64,000 nucleotides of DNA from an uncultured Collinsella sp. (lineage in GTDB: Bacteria; Actinomycetota; Coriobacteriia; Coriobacteriales; Coriobacteriaceae), in assembly GCA_902493515.1 (NCBI GenBank), contig CABUPE010000004.1:28358-92357 (forward strand), in the 5' to 3' direction. The notes under the pieces are model-generated. The model worked only from the letters and a program-made list of their open reading frames with translations. It searched no databases and had not been told where the DNA came from. The translations under genes and the position numbers were made by a program. This document shows, piece after piece, positions 41,811-49,948 of the stretch. Each line of letters opens with the position of its first letter. Position 1 is the first letter of the stretch.

Positions 41811-41966
41811 TGCCCATCCTTTCGAACAACTGCTTTTTGCTCGCAAGTACCCGTCTCGGCCCTAACCAAAGGACAAACCCGCACGTTCATCGATGCGTCC
41901 GGTATCCCAGCCATGTAACGGGGTACCATACAGACATTGATGCAATTACAGCTGAAAGGCCTTCTT

Positions 41967-42551
41967 ATGCGAACCATCATCCTCTACGCCTCGCGCCATC
42001 ACGGCAATACGAAAAAGCTCGTGGACGCCATCGTCGAGGCACACCCCGAGATCGATACCCTCGACGTCAAGGCACTCGGTAAAAACGAGTATCCCAACCT
42101 GCACGAATATCATCTGATCGGTGTCGCCACGGGCATCTATTACTCCGAGATCGACAAGGACATGGCACGAGTGCTCACGAACGTGCTGCAGCCGCAGGAC
42201 AAGGTGTTTGGCCTTATGACCTACGGTGGCAAAAACAAGTGGTACGGCAAGGATATCGATGGCATCTGCCGCATGAGGCAGGCCATCTTTATGGGTGTCT
42301 ACGGCTGCCCCGGCTTTGATACGTGGGGGCCGTTCAAACTCGCCGGCGGTGTCCAAAAGGGACACCCGACCGCTGAGGAAATTAAGGGCGCCGTCGACTT
42401 CTTCGACAAGATCGAAGACGAATATGGCGATATCATCGTCGAAGAGTACGCCAAGCGCGAGAAGCGTCTAGCATACGAGAAGGAGCATCCTGCAGGAGGC
42501 CTGGTGGCCGGCGTCAAGCGCACGGCAAAGAAAATCGCTAACAAGCTGTAA
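41967..42551 (+). CDS. Flavodoxin-like protein
   Basis: A 194-residue protein with an N-terminal flavodoxin fold. TIILYASRHHGNTKKLVDAI is the FMN phosphate loop, in which the usual T/S-G-NT becomes RHHGNT, and LMTYGGKNKWYGKDI fits a later flavin-contacting loop. The C-terminal 60 residues are charged and end in VKRTAKKIANKL. It would be a small electron carrier; a partner is not evident nearby, though the flavodiiron protein at 2354 needs one. The ATG at 41967 follows GAAAGGCCTTCTT. Confidence 0.85.
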   Translation: MRTIILYASRHHGNTKKLVDAIVEAHPEIDTLDVKALGKNEYPNLHEYHLIGVATGIYYSEIDKDMARVLTNVLQPQDKVFGLMTYGGKNKWYGKDIDGICRMRQAIFMGVYGCPGFDTWGPFKLAGGVQKGHPTAEEIKGAVDFFDKIEDEYGDIIVEEYAKREKRLAYEKEHPAGGLVAGVKRTAKKIANKL

Positions 42552-42583
42552 CTGTGAAGGTGCTTTTGAGCGTTCAACCCATA

Positions 42584-42622
42584 CGGCGGGTCCGAGCAGA
42601 TTCGGGCCCGCCGTCTTTTTCT
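42584..42622. terminator. Bidirectional terminator between flavodoxin and nagA genes
   Basis: ACGGCGGGTCCGA pairs with TCGGGCCCGCCGT (one bulge), followed by CTTTTTC on the plus strand. It sits between the two convergent stop codons. Confidence 0.8.
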
Positions 42623-42626
42623 ATCG

Positions 42627-43796
42627 TTACTCGGTAAAGGCGTTGCCGACGCTCTGGCCGCCAACATACGTCTCGACGAGGGTAAGCTCATGGTCGAACA
42701 CGACAAAGTCGGCGTCGCGACCCGGCATGATGCTGCCGCACTTATCCTCGATGTGCGCGGAGCGTGCCGGCACCTCGGTTGCCATACGAATGGCGATATC
42801 GGCGCTGGCGATGCCCCAGTCAACGATGTTCTTGACGCCCTGGGCAAGCGTGAGCACCGAGCCGGCAATGCTCTTGCCGTCGGCGAGCCAGCACAGGTTG
42901 TCCTTCATGATGACGTCCATGCCACCACTGGTGTAGCTGCCCTCGGGCATGCCGCCGCAGCCCAGGCAGTCAGTGATGAGCACCGTGTGTTGCCAGCCCT
43001 TTGCCTGCAGCAGCGCCTTGATGGCGGCAGGGTTTACGTGCTTGCCGTCACAGATGATCTCGGCGTAGGTCTCGGGCGTGGACATGGCAGCACCCACGAC
43101 ACCGGGCTCACGGTGATGCAGACCGCGCTGGCCGTTATAGGTATGCGTAAAGCAGCTGGCACCGGCATTGATAGCGGCGATGCACTCATCGTAGGTGGCG
43201 TCGGAGTGACCGATGCTGGTCACCACGCCCTTGGCGTTCAGAGCAGCCGCATAAGCAGCGGCACCGTCGCGCTCGGCGGCCATGGCGCTCTTAACGATGC
43301 GACCGCCCGCAGCCTCCTGCCACTGGTCGAAAACCTCCTCGGAGGGGTCAATCAGGTAAGCGGGGTTCTGCGCGCCCACGTGCTTCATGGTAAAGAAGGG
43401 GCCCTCCAGGTAGATTCCCTGAATGCGGGCACCGCAGAAGTCGGGGCCGCGGCCCTCGTCCGCCTTGGCGATAGCAGCGCAGGCGTCCTTGATCTGTTCG
43501 ACGCCATCGGTGAACGTCGTGGGCAGCCAGCTGGTGGTACCGCGACGGGCGAGCTCGGTTGAGCTGATATCGATGCCCTCGGGATCGTTATCGGTAGTTG
43601 AGTGGTTGTAGAAGCCATGGATGTGAGTATCGACCATACCCGGTGCGATCCACGATCCCGTGTAGTCCTTAATCTCGCAAGAGGGCTCGTCGGCCTGCCA
43701 GGCGCCAAAAACGCCATCCTCGACCATAAGATAGCCGCCCAGTTGCGGGCCTGCCGGCAAGAAGAACTTGTCAGCCTTAATTGCGTACGTGCTCAT
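42627..43796 (-). CDS. nagA: N-acetylglucosamine/N-acetylgalactosamine-6-phosphate deacetylase
   Basis: A 389-residue amidohydrolase that removes acetate from GlcNAc-6-P or GalNAc-6-P. Metal and catalytic residues are visible: DTHIHG, YLEGPFF, GHSDATY, HTYNGQRGLHHREPG and LITDCLGCGGMPEG (catalytic Asp). The last has an unusual LGCGG in place of the common AMxAxG. Context with agaS and a GalNAc-type PTS favours the AgaA role. The ATG at 43796 is 9 bases after GAGGAG; an ATG two codons earlier is too close to that site. A fragment of a second copy is at 39769. Confidence 0.93.
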   Translation of the reverse strand: MSTYAIKADKFFLPAGPQLGGYLMVEDGVFGAWQADEPSCEIKDYTGSWIAPGMVDTHIHGFYNHSTTDNDPEGIDISSTELARRGTTSWLPTTFTDGVEQIKDACAAIAKADEGRGPDFCGARIQGIYLEGPFFTMKHVGAQNPAYLIDPSEEVFDQWQEAAGGRIVKSAMAAERDGAAAYAAALNAKGVVTSIGHSDATYDECIAAINAGASCFTHTYNGQRGLHHREPGVVGAAMSTPETYAEIICDGKHVNPAAIKALLQAKGWQHTVLITDCLGCGGMPEGSYTSGGMDVIMKDNLCWLADGKSIAGSVLTLAQGVKNIVDWGIASADIAIRMATEVPARSAHIEDKCGSIMPGRDADFVVFDHELTLVETYVGGQSVGNAFTE

Positions 43797-43859
43797 ATGC
43801 ACTCCTCGCTTCTAAAGCAGTTGACTGTGGTAATGCTTATACCCAGCTCACGTAAAACA

Positions 43860-43897
43860 AAAAGCGCCCGCCCGCCGTTATGAGCGGACGGGCGCCC
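43860..43897 (-). terminator. Terminator of agaS
   Basis: AAGCGCCCGCCCGC and GCGGACGGGCGCCCTT form a stem (loop CGTTATGA) that on the minus strand runs into TTTTTGTTTTACG, after the agaS stop at 43914. Confidence 0.88.
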
Positions 43898-43913
43898 TTA
43901 CAGGGGGACGCGA

Positions 43914-45080
43914 TTAAGCGGTGAAGGGGTGAATCGTCACGCCCTTAACCACGCGGTTGACCGTGCCGGTGGGGCTCGGCGTATCGGGCGTGTTGCCCAC
44001 GCGGACGGAGTTGAGCAGGCTGATAGCCTGGGCAAACATCACGAACGGCAGAGCAAGGTAACCCTCGGGAAGTGCCTCGTAGCCCTTAAAGGTGAAGGAC
44101 TCACCCTCATAGACGGTGGCACCTTCCTGCTGAACGGCGATGGTGTGCTGAGCGATCTCGTCGCCACCGATCTCGTTGAGGATGTCGATGTCGTACTGAC
44201 GGGTGTAGGCGTCGTTGTTGACGAACACGAAGACGAGCGTCTTATCGTCGACGAAGGACTTAGGTCCGTGACGATAGCCCATGGAGGTGTCGTAGGAAGT
44301 AGCGACCAGACCGTGAGCGAGCTCGAGGATCTTGAGCTGGCTCTCCTGAGCAAGGCCACCGAAGGAGCCAGAACCCAAGTAGGTCACGCGGTTGAAATCG
44401 CCAGCAAGGTAATCGGCGATCTCGGGCTCACGGGAGATGACCTCCTCGCCCATCTTGGCAATCGTCTCAACCCACTCGGCCTTCTGCTCGTCAGAGGCAG
44501 TGTCGAAAATAAGGGTGGAGAGCAGGGTCATGCAGGAATAAGAACCGGTCATGGCGAAGCCCTTGTCGTTGGCGCGCGGAATGAGCAGCGTCAGCGCATT
44601 GGGATCATCGGCAGACTCGACGGCAAGCTTGCCCTCGGGAGCGCAGGTGATGTTGAGGAACTTGACGTTGTGGACGAGCTCCTTGGCAACGGCAACGGCG
44701 GCAAGGCTCTCGGGGCTGTTGCCAGAGCGGGCAAAGGAAACCACGAGCGTGGGATCCTCGGCGCGCAGGAAGTCGCGCGGGGCGCTCACGATGTCGGTCG
44801 TGGCGATGGGCTTAAAGTCGTAGAGATCAGTGTTGCCAGCGTGACGCAGGTACGGGGCGCAGGTATCGCCAACGTAGTCGGACGTACCGGCACCGGTGAA
44901 GACAACGGACAGACGACCCTCGCCCATAGCGCGAGCCTCGGCCAGGAAGGCCTCGATGGCCTCCTTGTTCTCGCGATAGATGTTGAGCGTATCACGCCAA
45001 AGCTCGGGCTGCTGAGCAATCTCGGCCGTGGTGATCTGGGCGCCGAGCTCGGTGAGCTCCTCGACACTCTTCTCGAACAT
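43914..45080 (-). CDS. agaS: D-galactosamine-6-phosphate deaminase/isomerase AgaS
   Basis: A 388-residue double-SIS-domain protein. It converts galactosamine-6-phosphate to tagatose-6-phosphate and ammonia, the step that links GalNAc use to the tagatose route. VVFTGAGTSDYVGD, SFARSGNSPES, LGSGSFGGLAQESQLKILELAHG and SMGYRHGPKSFV are AgaS/GlmS-like sugar-phosphate and catalytic segments. The length is as usual for AgaS. The start at 45080 follows AGAGAGGTATTAGAA. A palindrome at 45143-45156 in its upstream region also occurs before the GalNAc PTS, so both are likely under the neighbouring GntR protein. Confidence 0.95.
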   Translation of the reverse strand: MFEKSVEELTELGAQITTAEIAQQPELWRDTLNIYRENKEAIEAFLAEARAMGEGRLSVVFTGAGTSDYVGDTCAPYLRHAGNTDLYDFKPIATTDIVSAPRDFLRAEDPTLVVSFARSGNSPESLAAVAVAKELVHNVKFLNITCAPEGKLAVESADDPNALTLLIPRANDKGFAMTGSYSCMTLLSTLIFDTASDEQKAEWVETIAKMGEEVISREPEIADYLAGDFNRVTYLGSGSFGGLAQESQLKILELAHGLVATSYDTSMGYRHGPKSFVDDKTLVFVFVNNDAYTRQYDIDILNEIGGDEIAQHTIAVQQEGATVYEGESFTFKGYEALPEGYLALPFVMFAQAISLLNSVRVGNTPDTPSPTGTVNRVVKGVTIHPFTA

Positions 45081-45142
45081 TTCTAATACCTCTCTCTAGA
45101 AGTAATCCTCTGACGTGCAATTATACACTTCGGTTGGTTATC

Positions 45143-45156
45143 TGGTAGTAACCAGT
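45143..45156. promoter_or_regulatory. Probable GntR operator upstream of agaS
   Basis: CTGGTAGTAACCAG is a palindrome (CTGGT-N4-ACCAG), 63 bases before the agaS start. The same site occurs at 49435-49448 before the GalNAc PTS operon, with one changed base. Confidence 0.75.
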
Positions 45157-45194
45157 TAAATGCAAAGAATCACCATATGGAAACGATGCGAGCA

Positions 45195-45926
45195 CTAGTT
45201 ACTGCGCTGGTGGTAAACCTTGTATTTAAACTGATCGGCACGAGCAACCGAGAGTGTGTACTCCACTACCTCGTTTGACTCGTTATACGTAGTCCTGACC
45301 AAATCGAGCACAGGCGAGCCCTCGACAATTCCCAAAAGGTGGGCATCGGTGGGACGGGCTATGCTCGCATAGAACTCCTCTTCGGCCACGCGAATCTTTT
45401 GCTGAAAGTCCTGCTCAATCACATCGTAAAGCGGCTTACGCTCCAGCAGCGGTCGCTTTAGGGACAGAAATTGACGAACCGGTAGATAGCTGCGTTCGAC
45501 CATCATGGGCATGTTGTCGGCAGAGCGAAGGCGCTTGAGCTTAAAAATGCGATCACCGATGCGCAATCCCATATGCTCGGCCAGATTCTTATCGGCCTCC
45601 ATCTCGCAAAACTCGAGAATCGTGGTCTCGGGTTCTCGACCCATCGCGCGCATCTGCTCGGTAAAGCTGTAGGACTGCATAAGATTGGTTGCCTTTGCCG
45701 AACGGTCGGTCACAAAGGTACCGCGACCGTGCTGCCGAACCACCAGTCCTAAACGCTCCAGTTCCTGCAGAGCCAGGCGTACCGTAGTGCGCGAGAGACC
45801 ATAGCGCTCCGAAAGTTCGCGCTCGGAAGGAATCATGTCACCGGCGCGATATTCATGGTCAATCTTTTCGGTCAGAATATCGACCAGCTGATCGTACAGC
45901 GGTTGCTTACGCGCTCCGATCGCCAT
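45195..45926 (-). CDS. GntR-family regulator of the amino-sugar regulon
   Basis: A 243-residue GntR/HutC-type protein. Residues 8-75 are the winged helix (QPLYDQLVDILTEKIDHEYRAGDMIPSERELSERYGLSRTTVRLALQELERLGLVVRQHGRGTFV); the remainder is a UTRA domain with NMPMMVERSYLPV and VLDLVRTTYNESNEVVEY. It resembles NagR/AgaR2-type regulators that sense amino-sugar phosphates. The ATG at 45926 follows GGGAGGATAGG. It lies between agaS and the PTS operon, and the CTGGTAGTAACCA(G/C) sites upstream of both are its likely targets. Confidence 0.93.
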   Translation of the reverse strand: MAIGARKQPLYDQLVDILTEKIDHEYRAGDMIPSERELSERYGLSRTTVRLALQELERLGLVVRQHGRGTFVTDRSAKATNLMQSYSFTEQMRAMGREPETTILEFCEMEADKNLAEHMGLRIGDRIFKLKRLRSADNMPMMVERSYLPVRQFLSLKRPLLERKPLYDVIEQDFQQKIRVAEEEFYASIARPTDAHLLGIVEGSPVLDLVRTTYNESNEVVEYTLSVARADQFKYKVYHQRSN

Positions 45927-46011
45927 CCTATCCTCCCTTTTGCTCGAATTCGGCTAACTACCTAGGGTGTTATGCATTATCTGTCTGCCACACCCGAATC
46001 ATTAAGAAAAC

Positions 46012-46045
46012 AAAAGCCGCGCGCTCTTTCGAGCACGCGGCTTTT
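46012..46045 (-). terminator. Terminator of the GalNAc PTS operon
   Basis: AAAAGCCGCGCGCTC pairs with GAGCACGCGGCTTTT around TTTC (one mismatch); the minus strand continues TTTTGTTTTC. A weaker hairpin (GGGGTGTG...CACACCCC) lies between it and the IID stop. Confidence 0.9.
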
Positions 46046-46111
46046 AACATACACATGGCTTAAGGGGTCGGGGTGTGAGCCGCGTAGGGACACACCCCTC
46101 AAGCTAGAGCC

Positions 46112-47194
46112 TTACCAGATGCTCGGCCAGAGACCAAGCGGGCCAGCGCCCAGGATGCCAAGGACGAAGAGCAGGAGAATGCCCTTGGTCGGGGTCCAGC
46201 TGTGCTTAGCGAACATGTAGTAAAGCAGCAGCGTAAGCATAAGCGGGACGAGCTTCGGGACGATGGTGTTGAGGGTGTCGGCAACAGAGAAGTTGACCGG
46301 ATCCTCGGTAACGGTGCCGTAGGTCACGGACTCCATGCCGTTACCCAGATCGGTGACGCCGCACTCGACAGCGTTGCCGTCGGCATCGGAAGCGGTAAGG
46401 GCGTTGCCGTCCTTATCGGTCATGGCGATGGTACCGGCCTCAGCGGTCTCGGTATCGATGCCCTCCATACCGGTGAAGTTCTCGGCCTCCTTCTCGGAGA
46501 CGATCACGGTAGTAGCGGAGAGACCACGGGTGGTGCCGTTGGGGATCTGGAGGTTGATCTGGGTGCCACCCATGGTGACGACCAGGCAACCGACGACGAA
46601 GACGCCCATGATGGAAGCGGCACGCGTGAAGGCCTGCATGTTGGCGGTCAGAGCGTCAATAGCGCTGGTGCCAAGCTTGTAGGACCAGTTCATGAGCCAG
46701 AAGCGCAGAGCGAACTGGACGGCGTTGAAGATCACCAGGAAGATGATCGGCGCAGCAGCGTTGCCGTTGATGGCCATGTTGGAGGTGATGCCGGCCGTGA
46801 TAGGCACGAGCGTCAGCCAGAACAGGGCGTCACCGATACCACCGAGCGGGCCCATTGCGGCGACGCGGACGGCGCGGATCGTGGGGATGTCAACCTTGTT
46901 CTGCTCGAGCGAAAGCACGATGCCCATAACAAAGGTGACGAGGAACGGGTGGGTGTTGAAGAACTCCAGGTTGTGGCTCATGGAAGCCGCGAGGTCGTTC
47001 TTGTTGGTGTGGATCTTCTCCAGACCGGGGATGATGGAGTAAAGCCAGCCAGCGGCCTGCATGCGCTCGTAGTTGAACGATGCCTGCAGGAAGCAGGAGC
47101 GCCAAGCCATCTTGTTGAGGGTCTTCTGGTCGAGCTGCGGAGCAGGAGTGAGATCCTCGTAGTGCTCCGGGATCACATACTCATTAGATGCCAT
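46112..47194 (-). CDS. agaD: PTS mannose/GalNAc-family EIID with a large extracytoplasmic insertion
   Basis: A 360-residue EIID membrane subunit. The N-terminal part is typical (LNKMAWRSCFLQASFNYERMQAAGWLYSIIPGLEKI, then NTHPFLVTFVMGIVLSLEQNK and GPLGGIGDALFWLTLVPI). Usual EIID proteins are about 270-290 residues. The excess lies between the segment GVFVVGCLVVTMGG and the final VPLMLTLLLYYMF: about 95 residues (INLQIPNGTTRG... through MTDKDGNALTASDADGNAVECGV... ) where the family has about 40. This stretch is acidic, Thr-rich and probably outside the membrane. The start at 47194 (GGAGGTGACTTCGAAG) overlaps the IIC gene by 11 bases. Confidence 0.93.
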   Translation of the reverse strand: MASNEYVIPEHYEDLTPAPQLDQKTLNKMAWRSCFLQASFNYERMQAAGWLYSIIPGLEKIHTNKNDLAASMSHNLEFFNTHPFLVTFVMGIVLSLEQNKVDIPTIRAVRVAAMGPLGGIGDALFWLTLVPITAGITSNMAINGNAAAPIIFLVIFNAVQFALRFWLMNWSYKLGTSAIDALTANMQAFTRAASIMGVFVVGCLVVTMGGTQINLQIPNGTTRGLSATTVIVSEKEAENFTGMEGIDTETAEAGTIAMTDKDGNALTASDADGNAVECGVTDLGNGMESVTYGTVTEDPVNFSVADTLNTIVPKLVPLMLTLLLYYMFAKHSWTPTKGILLLFVLGILGAGPLGLWPSIW

Positions 47195-47984
47195 CTTCGA
47201 AGTCACCTCCGTCAGAAACAGCTGCACCCTTCAGCTCGGTCTGCTGCTGGAAGTCCCAGAAAGCGATGCCGAAGCCGATGAGAGCGAGGATGAGCAGAGC
47301 AGGGGTTGCCAGCGAATCGTTGGCAACGGTGATGAGCGCGAGGCCGAAGCCCATGAGGAAGAAGCCCCACATATCGCGGTTCATCATAACCTTGAGCAGG
47401 ACGGCGAAGCCGACGAAGCGCATCATGCCGCCTGCAGCGGACAGACCGGTCTGCAGCCAAGTCGGGATGGCAGAAGCGATGGTCTGACCGATGGTAGCGC
47501 CAGCGATGAAGAACAGGGTGACGACGACAGCGAAGATCAGGCCGAGCAGAGCCATGGCGAAGTAGTTCAGGCGCTCGATGCCCTTGGTGTCCGCGTTGTG
47601 AGCCATGTTATCGGCCGTGGACATAAGCGGGGACATAAGCGTGAAGACCAGGGTAACGCCAAGCTGGCCAAGCAGAGCGAACGGAATGGCGAGGCCGACT
47701 GCCGCGTTGGGCTCGAGGCCCGTGGCGATAGCGAGAATGGCTGCCATGATGCCGCCGATGACGGCGTTAGGCGGCTGAGCGCCTCCGATCGGCATGTTGC
47801 CGATCGTCATGAGCTGATAGGTACCACCCACGAGAAGACCGGTGTTGAGGTCGCCAAGGATAAGACCGATGACGGCGCCGGTGACGATGGGCTGATAGAG
47901 AGACTCGAGGAAGTCAAACTGGTCGATTGCCGCGATGAACGTAACAACGAAGACCAGAGCGATCTGGATGATCGAGTATTCCAT
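47184..47984 (-). CDS. agaC: PTS mannose/GalNAc-family EIIC
   Basis: A 266-residue EIIC membrane subunit of the mannose/sorbose/GalNAc family. It begins MEYSIIQIALVFVVTFIAAIDQFDFLESLYQPIVTGAVIGLILGDLNTGLLVGGTYQLMTIG, the conserved N-terminal sequence with the family GG-x-Y/LMT-like motif, followed by further hydrophobic helices. With EIID it forms the channel for the amino sugar. The start at 47984 follows AAAGGAGGAGCAAG. It is followed by IID with an 11-base overlap and preceded by IIB. Confidence 0.94.
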   Translation of the reverse strand: MEYSIIQIALVFVVTFIAAIDQFDFLESLYQPIVTGAVIGLILGDLNTGLLVGGTYQLMTIGNMPIGGAQPPNAVIGGIMAAILAIATGLEPNAAVGLAIPFALLGQLGVTLVFTLMSPLMSTADNMAHNADTKGIERLNYFAMALLGLIFAVVVTLFFIAGATIGQTIASAIPTWLQTGLSAAGGMMRFVGFAVLLKVMMNRDMWGFFLMGFGLALITVANDSLATPALLILALIGFGIAFWDFQQQTELKGAAVSDGGDFEDGI

Positions 47985-48074
47985 CTTGCTCCTCCTTTCA
48001 AAATGTATGTACGCACTTTGGATATCACGTACAGAACGTCAGGGTTTCACTCCTGACAACGTGGATCACGAGGA

Positions 48075-48557
48075 TTACGAGAAGAGCTTGCTCGTGTCCT
48101 CAACAGGCGTGCTCGGAACGCGCCTGATCTCCAACTCCACCCCCAATTCCTGCAGCTCTTTAAACGCAGCGACATCCTCGTCGTTAACTGCGACGGAGGT
48201 GGCGACTTGGCGCTTTCCTTCCGACATGTGCATGTTGCCGATGTTTACCTTCTTTATAGGCACACCGCCCTTGACGAGCGTAAGCACGTCTTCCGGTGTT
48301 TCGGCCACGATGAAGATCTTCTGGCGCGGGCTCGCCTTGCCAATGACGTCGATGGTCTTCTGCAGGGAGAAGAAACGCGTAGCGACGCCGGCGGGAGCGG
48401 CCATCTTCATGAGGTTCTGGCGCATGGTGTTGGACGCCACGTCGTCGTTGGCGACGAGGATGAGGTTGGAGCCCAGGGTGGAGTTCCACTGGGTTGCAAC
48501 CTGACCATGAACCAGTCGGTTATCGATGCGGGTAAGAAGAATGTTGGGTTCTGCCAT
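48075..48557 (-). CDS. agaB: PTS mannose/GalNAc-family EIIB
   Basis: A 160-residue cytoplasmic EIIB. LLTRIDNRLVHGQVATQWN contains the phosphorylated His17 in the family motif RIDxRLxHGQV. It takes phosphate from EIIA and gives it to the sugar during uptake. It is intact, in contrast to the Tyr17 paralogue at 38339 with which it otherwise aligns throughout. The start at 48557 has GAAAGGAAGCTGATCAAC upstream. It is third in the operon after IIA and YajC. Confidence 0.94.
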   Translation of the reverse strand: MAEPNILLTRIDNRLVHGQVATQWNSTLGSNLILVANDDVASNTMRQNLMKMAAPAGVATRFFSLQKTIDVIGKASPRQKIFIVAETPEDVLTLVKGGVPIKKVNIGNMHMSEGKRQVATSVAVNDEDVAAFKELQELGVELEIRRVPSTPVEDTSKLFS

Positions 48558-48593
48558 GTTGATCAGCTTCCTTTCGATATTTGCTGACGACAG

Positions 48594-48875
48594 TTACTTG
48601 ATCTCCTGAATCGCGTAACGCGAAACATCTACGACGGCTCCGGATCGGACTTTGATCTGGACCTTCTCGCCTTCGATGCCTTTGACGGTTCCGTAGATAC
48701 CGCCGGCGAAAAGAACCTCCTGACCCGGCTTGAGCTCGGTGTGCAGCTCCTTGAAGTACTTCTGCTTCTTCTTCATGTTGATTTGCGACCAGATGGTGTA
48801 AATCAAGCCCATGATGACAAGCAGGCCTAAAAGGGCGACCGAGGAGCTCAGGACGTTGGCTCCGAAATCGGCCAT
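48594..48875 (-). CDS. yajC: YajC-like protein encoded in the PTS operon
   Basis: A 93-residue protein with one membrane segment (SSSVALLGLLVIMGLIYTIW), then a positively charged stretch (NMKKKQKYFKELHTELKPGQEVLFAGGIYGTVKGIEGEKVQIKV), the standard YajC layout. YajC normally assists SecDF in the Sec translocase. Its ATG overlaps the EIIA stop codon as TAATG, so it is translationally tied to the PTS. That placing, rather than beside secDF, suggests a dedicated helper for assembling IIC/IID, or a moonlighting family member (inference). Confidence 0.9.
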   Translation of the reverse strand: MADFGANVLSSSVALLGLLVIMGLIYTIWSQINMKKKQKYFKELHTELKPGQEVLFAGGIYGTVKGIEGEKVQIKVRSGAVVDVSRYAIQEIK

Positions 48876-49318
48876 TAGATGCCGTCCTCGTCGCCGAAGA
48901 TATCCTCTTCCTCGGAGCCGGCAACGGATGCGACCGTCTGGGCGGTGATGCCCGTCTGGCCAACGGTCACGGCCTGCTCGCCAAGCTCGGCGAGCGTGGC
49001 ATTGCCGCGGAGGAACAGAAGCTCAATAACCATGGGAAGGTTGGTGCCAGTCAGAACCTCGACGTTGTCGACATCCTGGGCAATCATCATCGACTGGTTG
49101 AACGGGGTGCCGCCAAGCAGGTCGGTAAAGACAAGCACGCCATCGCACTCCTCGCGCATGGCGGTAATAGCGGCGCGGAGATCCTCACCGTAGGATGCGG
49201 CCTGGTCGCCCTCAAAAGGAACGACGGTAAAAGCAGGCTGGTCGCCGGCAACCATAGCGATAGCGCTTGCAAGGCCGGGTGCGAACTGTCCATGACCGGT
49301 AAGAATAAAGCCAACCAT
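48875..49318 (-). CDS. agaF: PTS mannose/GalNAc-family EIIA
   Basis: A 147-residue EIIA of the mannose family. MVGFILTGHGQFAPG places the phospho-His at 9, and VLVFTDLLGGTPFNQSMMIA is the conserved second loop. It accepts phosphate from HPr. The C-terminal tail SEEEDIFGDEDGI is strongly acidic. First gene of the minus-strand operon IIA-YajC-IIB-IIC-IID, with AAGGGAAATTTGA before its ATG. A GntR operator (49435-49448) and an ACCG motif (49522-49553) lie upstream. Confidence 0.95.
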   Translation of the reverse strand: MVGFILTGHGQFAPGLASAIAMVAGDQPAFTVVPFEGDQAASYGEDLRAAITAMREECDGVLVFTDLLGGTPFNQSMMIAQDVDNVEVLTGTNLPMVIELLFLRGNATLAELGEQAVTVGQTGITAQTVASVAGSEEEDIFGDEDGI

Positions 49319-49434
49319 TCAAATTTCCCTTCCGAAGGTGTGTACAATCTGAGTCCGATGATGTTCGGAAGCCAGCGGGCACTCGCCCTTAAAGCTTCTT
49401 AGAAAGCGTTCTTTGAAGACCAGTGGTTTCTAAA

Positions 49435-49448
49435 CTGGTAGTAACCAC
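49435..49448. promoter_or_regulatory. Probable GntR operator upstream of the GalNAc PTS operon
   Basis: CTGGTAGTAACCAC differs from the agaS-side palindrome at the last base only. GTGGTTTCTAAA just before it makes a wider inverted pair with AACCAC. A third, rearranged copy (ACCAGTTAGAACCAGT) is at 49715-49730. Confidence 0.75.
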
Positions 49449-49521
49449 GTGACGTGTTGTTGTCACTATATCACCCCAGAAGAGGTCGCTTTCGTTGATT
49501 CATACGGTAAAACGTTTTTGC

Positions 49522-49553
49522 ACCGCTCACGGTGATAAATCGACCGTTTACCG
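49522..49553. promoter_or_regulatory. 21-bp-spaced ACCG motif upstream of the GalNAc PTS operon
   Basis: ACCGCTCACGG starts at 49522 and ACCGTTTACCGG at 49543, 21 bp apart with TGATAAATCG between. Further half sites, CGGTGAACGGT (49742-49752) and ACCGTTCACCGG (49761-49772), form an inverted pair 200 bases further on. The 630-base region 49319-49948 has no gene, only these sites, the GntR boxes and a terminator. Confidence 0.68.
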
Positions 49554-49869
49554 GTCGTTAACACTTCTACCTGCGGTTTTGAAACCGTTTCGAAATGCTT
49601 TGGCAAAAAATCGGATCTTTTCCTGTGTCTAAACAACGCAGGGCGGCTAAAAATAGCGTGTAGAAAAATTGCAGGTCATTGTGAAGATATGTGAATTGGT
49701 CTTTTTGACTTAATACCAGTTAGAACCAGTTTTGAGATTATCGGTGAACGGTAGTTTTCGACCGTTCACCGGTTACTTGCAATCGTTTGCAGCTATTTTC
49801 CCATATGAATTAGGGGAACCCGATGGAGCGCTTGCGCGGGCGCGAGGCCTATCCTATTGATTTCGGCAA

Positions 49870-49909
49870 CAAAAAGCCCGCTAGAACGTTGTCCGTTCTA
49901 GCGGGCTTA
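49870..49909 (-). terminator. Terminator of the SurA-like membrane protein gene
   Basis: AGCCCGCTAGAACG pairs with CGTTCTAGCGGGCT around TTGTC; the minus strand continues TTTTTGTTG. Confidence 0.92.
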
Positions 49910-49948
49910 ATCAGGTGATCGGTTAACGCGCAGTAGTGCAGGCAAACC

